A stretch of DNA of 27,225 nt from a virus. The DNA lies in IMG/VR virus record IMGVR_UViG_3300010883_000337, positions 1-27,225 of that record. One strand, given 5' to 3'. Of this stretch, positions 24,596 to 27,225 are shown one piece after another. The position numbers and the translations under genes are program-made. Position 1 is the stretch's first letter, and each line of letters starts with the position of its first letter. The notes beneath the pieces are model-generated. The model searched no databases. It was not told where the DNA came from and saw only the letters and a program-made list of their open reading frames with translations.

Positions 24596-26110
24596 CTAGT
24601 TTAAGTTAATCAACGCACTGTCGATATCAACTTCAGTCGATACGTTCAAGTCGAAAATCCCTGTAGTGTTATTAGTATGACTTGCTTCGAAGGTTTCTGT
24701 AACCAAGCCTTCGGAACGCCAATTGGTTGCGGCCTCTGAATGAATTGTCATGACATCAGCAGTCTTAAAGTTACCTGTTGTACCAGACTTGACAGACATG
24801 ATACCAGATATCGACAGTTGAGAGTAGTTAACAAACGCCTCATCCATAATAGAACCCTTAGTAGACTTCCTGCCGATGTCACCTGTGATAGAAGTACGTT
24901 GGAATCCCTCTACGGTGTGTTGTTGGTTTCCTACAATGGTAGTATCGGAGTCTTTATTAATCCGGCCCTTTACTGCACCATTGATATTGAAGGAATTGTT
25001 TCCAACAATCTCTTGTTCTAGGTTGCCACCTATTCCAGACCCAACTTTCATTCTCTCGTTCTTATGTATCTTCCTCGTATAATCGCCTTCTACCTCTAGA
25101 ACGTAATCTCCCTTGATAAGTTCTTTCTTCGTGCCTTCTATTGTAAGATTCACATCTCCTGTTATAATAACATTAGAGGAACCAGCGATAATCTCGTAGT
25201 TCGATCCGACAACCTTGACAACCTTATCTCCTTTTGGATGAATCTCTTCAAACGTACCAGACATATGCTCTCTGTGGAGTCTTTCTCCGCCTGGCGTATC
25301 GTCAATCTCCATAAGATGACCAGACTCGCTCTCATATACGTGGTTGTATGGATAAGCGGCTGAGATATAGGGAGATGCATCCTTGGTTAGACCTTTAGGA
25401 TGCAATTCATCCCACGGTTTCATCACATCTGCTTTATTAGTTCCATTTACACTAAGGTTTTCAACCGTAGGTATGAATGGTTTGGTGGCAGTAGGTATCT
25501 TCGTACGGCGTTGCTTGCGTCTTCGTGATAGTGCAGCATGATTTTCTGATGTTATACCTCTACCCAAACGACTTGTGTCCGTTTCTCCGACAGTGTGTCC
25601 AGAGAACCTACTGAATTTCGTTTGTTTGTCTTCTGGTAGAGAGTTATCCTTTATCGCTCCCAAAGGATAGGGGCCGTAATCCGCCTCATCTTCTGGGTTG
25701 GCTGCATATTCTTTAATACCAGCATCATTTGTCTGAGTGGACTCTTTGTGTCGAGGATCGTTGAACCCTGTTCGGTAGTTCGCAACCTCAGAAGGTTGGC
25801 CAGGCATTGAACCTATGATGATGGGTTGTTGTTTCTCTATTGCATCTCGAAAGAATCCGATAATCCAAGAGCCTTCAACAAGCCAAGAAGGACTGTTGCC
25901 CATTCCATGCATAGAAGGGTCTGTGACGGGATGCATAACGTGAGCCCAAGGTAGATCAGTTGTTGGAACCTCATGATGGTTCTGACTATGATATCCTAGA
26001 CAGCGTATTCGAACCCTGCCTTGTTGGTCTGGATCGTTACGATCTTCAACAACACCAACGAACCATACGAATCCGTCCATGCCCATAAAATATTGATTTT
26101 CTGTTTCCAT
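24596..26110 (-). CDS. 5: Baseplate hub/central spike gp5, without lysozyme domain
   Basis: Forms the trimeric central spike. Residues about 12-105 are an OB-fold (FVGVVEDRNDPDQQGRVRIR, then WIIGFFRD and QQPIIIGSMPG) as in gp5/VgrG. Residues 250-290 (AAYPYNHVYESESGH, DDTPGGERLHR, TFEEIHPKGD) lead into a beta-helix at about 290-425 with period-8-like GDY-LEVEGDY and NVIITGDVNLTIEG strands. A C-terminal domain of about 75 residues follows. In T4 a lysozyme domain lies between OB-fold and helix. Here that region (105-245) is a charged linker with a basic SRRRKQRRTK cluster, and no lysozyme motif is seen. The length is 504, against 575 in T4. The late promoter is only 5 bases upstream of the ATG. 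The PAAR gene follows. Confidence 0.93.
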   Translation of the reverse strand: METENQYFMGMDGFVWFVGVVEDRNDPDQQGRVRIRCLGYHSQNHHEVPTTDLPWAHVMHPVTDPSMHGMGNSPSWLVEGSWIIGFFRDAIEKQQPIIIGSMPGQPSEVANYRTGFNDPRHKESTQTNDAGIKEYAANPEDEADYGPYPLGAIKDNSLPEDKQTKFSRFSGHTVGETDTSRLGRGITSENHAALSRRRKQRRTKIPTATKPFIPTVENLSVNGTNKADVMKPWDELHPKGLTKDASPYISAAYPYNHVYESESGHLMEIDDTPGGERLHREHMSGTFEEIHPKGDKVVKVVGSNYEIIAGSSNVIITGDVNLTIEGTKKELIKGDYVLEVEGDYTRKIHKNERMKVGSGIGGNLEQEIVGNNSFNINGAVKGRINKDSDTTIVGNQQHTVEGFQRTSITGDIGRKSTKGSIMDEAFVNYSQLSISGIMSVKSGTTGNFKTADVMTIHSEAATNWRSEGLVTETFEASHTNNTTGIFDLNVSTEVDIDSALINLN

Positions 26111-26115
26111 AAACC

Positions 26116-26123
26116 TATTTATA
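26116..26123 (-). promoter_or_regulatory. T4-type late promoter (TATAAATA) upstream of gp5
   Basis: The minus strand reads CCTTATAAATAGGTTTATG. The element is exact and ends 5 bases before the gp5 start codon, so transcripts from it would have almost no leader. Confidence 0.6.
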
Positions 26124-26127
26124 AGGA

Positions 26128-26346
26128 TTAATGGAGCTCGGGATTGCGTCCTATACGATTAGCATCTGGATAGTATTCTTCAAGTACCAAGTCATTCTTT
26201 CCTTGGTCTGCGTAGAAGGCTAACATCTCATGTGCCTCCTCAAAGCTCAGTCCGCTCTGATACTCCAGATACACATCTGGAACATTAGGGTCTTCTAAGA
26301 CCATTACACGAAACTTGTTTCCCGTTTTTGTGGTTCTTATTGTCAT
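26128..26346 (-). CDS. Small hypothetical protein, 72 residues
   Basis: No family is recognised. From the ATG at 26346 it encodes MTIRTTKTGNKFRVMV, then an acidic, probably alpha/beta body with SFEEAHEMLAFYADQGKND and a C-terminal EEYYPDANRIG. A TTG eight codons earlier (26370) overlaps the preceding gene but has no usable ribosome-binding site. The ATG has none either, though a CTAAATAA resembling the late promoter lies just upstream. It is followed by the gp5 promoter. A role cannot be assigned. Position between oxygenase genes and gp5 suggests late expression. Confidence 0.72.
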   Translation of the reverse strand: MTIRTTKTGNKFRVMVLEDPNVPDVYLEYQSGLSFEEAHEMLAFYADQGKNDLVLEEYYPDANRIGRNPELH

Positions 26347-26362
26347 GTGAAGTTTATTTAGA

Positions 26363-27010
26363 CTAATCAAACCTTCTAAAAGGGTGTGCCAAAGGTAAAA
26401 GCATGGGTGAAATGTTCCCTGCCACTATGATTCTCTCTGAATCATGCGTTTGTCTGGGTACTTTGTGCCTCAAATGGCCTGGAAAGAGGATCATGTCACC
26501 AGAAACAGGCTTCAAATGATGCTCACCTTGATATCCATCGGGGAACGCTAGGGGCGAATCGTCTACTCCGCATCTTATGTAATAAACGAACGACCACGGG
26601 TGAGGCCAATGATCGTGGGCCTTTGTCCAATCGTCTTTTTGATAGATGACACCCCAACAATCGAACAGTTCCATCGCCATGTCATAGGGAGACTCACGTT
26701 TTGCGAGTTCAATCGCTACATCGCCCACCAATTGAAACTGTGGGTGCTGTTTTTGCATGAACCAATCCGTCATATCCGCTTTGACGTTCGTTTTGTGACG
26801 TTGTGTATCACCTCGGCCCTTGATAATCTGTATAAGTTCCTCATCTACACCCTCTGGCAGATCAACATGCTGTTGAATGAGCGGATATCCCACTTGAAAG
26901 GGTCTGTTCTTCGGATGCTGGTACATATCAGGCCGTCGATTAGCATCGAACGCCTTATTGTTGACATTAACCATAGCACTTAATTCTTTTAAACTCATTT
27001 TACCTTGCAT
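26363..27010 (-). CDS. 2OG-Fe(II) oxygenase-like protein
   Basis: Probable 2-oxoglutarate- and Fe(II)-dependent dioxygenase (about 215 residues) of the prolyl-hydroxylase-like type common in marine phages. The double-stranded beta-helix core is visible as KAHDHWPHPWSFVYYI (first metal ligands probably within HDH near 132-134 from this start), then GDMILFPGHLRHKVP with the distal His near 182, and SERIIVAGNI, whose Arg near 193 would bind 2-oxoglutarate. The ATG at 27010 overlaps the upstream stop (TAATG). An ATG at 26998 with AAGG 4 bases upstream is an equally good start. It is related to the next gene upstream, pointing to a tandem duplication. The substrate is unknown. Confidence 0.85.
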   Translation of the reverse strand: MQGKMSLKELSAMVNVNNKAFDANRRPDMYQHPKNRPFQVGYPLIQQHVDLPEGVDEELIQIIKGRGDTQRHKTNVKADMTDWFMQKQHPQFQLVGDVAIELAKRESPYDMAMELFDCWGVIYQKDDWTKAHDHWPHPWSFVYYIRCGVDDSPLAFPDGYQGEHHLKPVSGDMILFPGHLRHKVPRQTHDSERIIVAGNISPMLLPLAHPFRRFD

Positions 27011-27225
27011 TACTTTTTCCAATCTACGTCTAGGTTGCCAGAGATCATAATTCTTTCGTGATCACACTCATGCTCTGGCACAAAGTGATTAACCCAAGAA
27101 GGAAAGAGTATTAACTGCCCTTGCTTTGGGGGTATAGGATGAACACCATCATTTGTTGGGAAACAAAGAGGCGCACATTTCTCACATGCATCCACACAAT
27201 AGGTGTAAGACCACGTGGAAGGCCA
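27010..27225 (-). CDS. 2OG-Fe(II) oxygenase-like protein, 3' part only
   Basis: The frame is open from the right window edge to the stop at 27010, so the 5' end is missing. The GTG at 27195 is internal, because readable codons upstream (WPSTWSYTYC) match the neighbouring paralogue's WPHPWSFVYY. Visible features are QGQLILFPSWVNHFVPEH, with the distal metal His, and ERIMISGNL, with the 2-oxoglutarate-binding Arg. Between them CEKCAPLCF carries three cysteines absent from the neighbour. It overlaps the next gene by one base (TAATG), so the two are translationally coupled. Confidence 0.83.
   Translation of the reverse strand, partial: WPSTWSYTYCVDACEKCAPLCFPTNDGVHPIPPKQGQLILFPSWVNHFVPEHECDHERIMISGNLDVDWKK

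Noticed and set aside
27010-27195. A complete 61-residue gene starting with GTG at 27195
   Set aside because: The frame is open upstream to the edge and the extra codons align with the paralogous neighbour, so this is an internal codon of a truncated gene.
1-27225. tRNA genes, insertion sequences, integrase or attachment sites
   Set aside because: No cloverleaf-like sequence, transposase motif or flanking repeat was seen, and almost all DNA is accounted for by structural genes.

Overview
This window looks like the baseplate and tail-fibre region of a T4-like contractile-tailed phage, most like the marine groups that infect cyanobacteria or SAR11-type bacteria. Three things support this: recognisable T4-type proteins (gp5, a PAAR tip, gp25, gp6, gp8), giant DUF4815-type and repeat-rich virion proteins typical of marine T4-likes, and T4-style late promoters (TATAAATA). 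The DNA is AT-rich. The host cannot be fixed from this window. Every supported gene is on the minus strand, so transcription runs from high to low coordinates, and genes are packed with gaps of a few to about 50 bases.

Right end (27225 to about 26128): the 3' part of a 2OG-Fe(II) oxygenase-like gene cut by the window edge, a second related oxygenase, and a small unknown gene. Next (26110 to 22812) is the hub and inner wedge: gp5 hub/spike without a visible lysozyme domain, its PAAR tip, a helical protein of unknown role, a small basic protein whose frame continues past its stop, and gp25. Then (22812 to 12758) come gp6, a 1952-residue structural protein with LDGT-type repeats in the gp7 position, a short fibre-like protein with a gp10-like N-terminus, and gp8. 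From 12754 to 2027 lie a 2140-residue DUF4815-type protein, a small coiled-coil protein, a 1029-residue fibre built of about 12 repeats, and a 317-residue structural protein made of three modules.

Left end (2006 to 1): a charged protein of unknown function, then a NodU-type carbamoyltransferase behind a strong sigma70-like promoter. Overlapping its 3' end is the start of another gene, with an N-terminus like an SGNH/GDSL hydrolase, that leaves the window.

Logic: gp5 and PAAR form the central spike; gp25, gp6, the 1952-residue protein and gp8 would build the wedges; the 2140-residue protein and the repeat proteins would form the periphery and host-binding fibres. Late promoters precede gp5, gp25, the 241-residue fibre-like gene, gp8, the 317-residue gene and the 191-residue gene. 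Several of them contain the stop codon of the upstream gene. The carbamoyltransferase and its neighbour appear to be a separately controlled enzymatic module.
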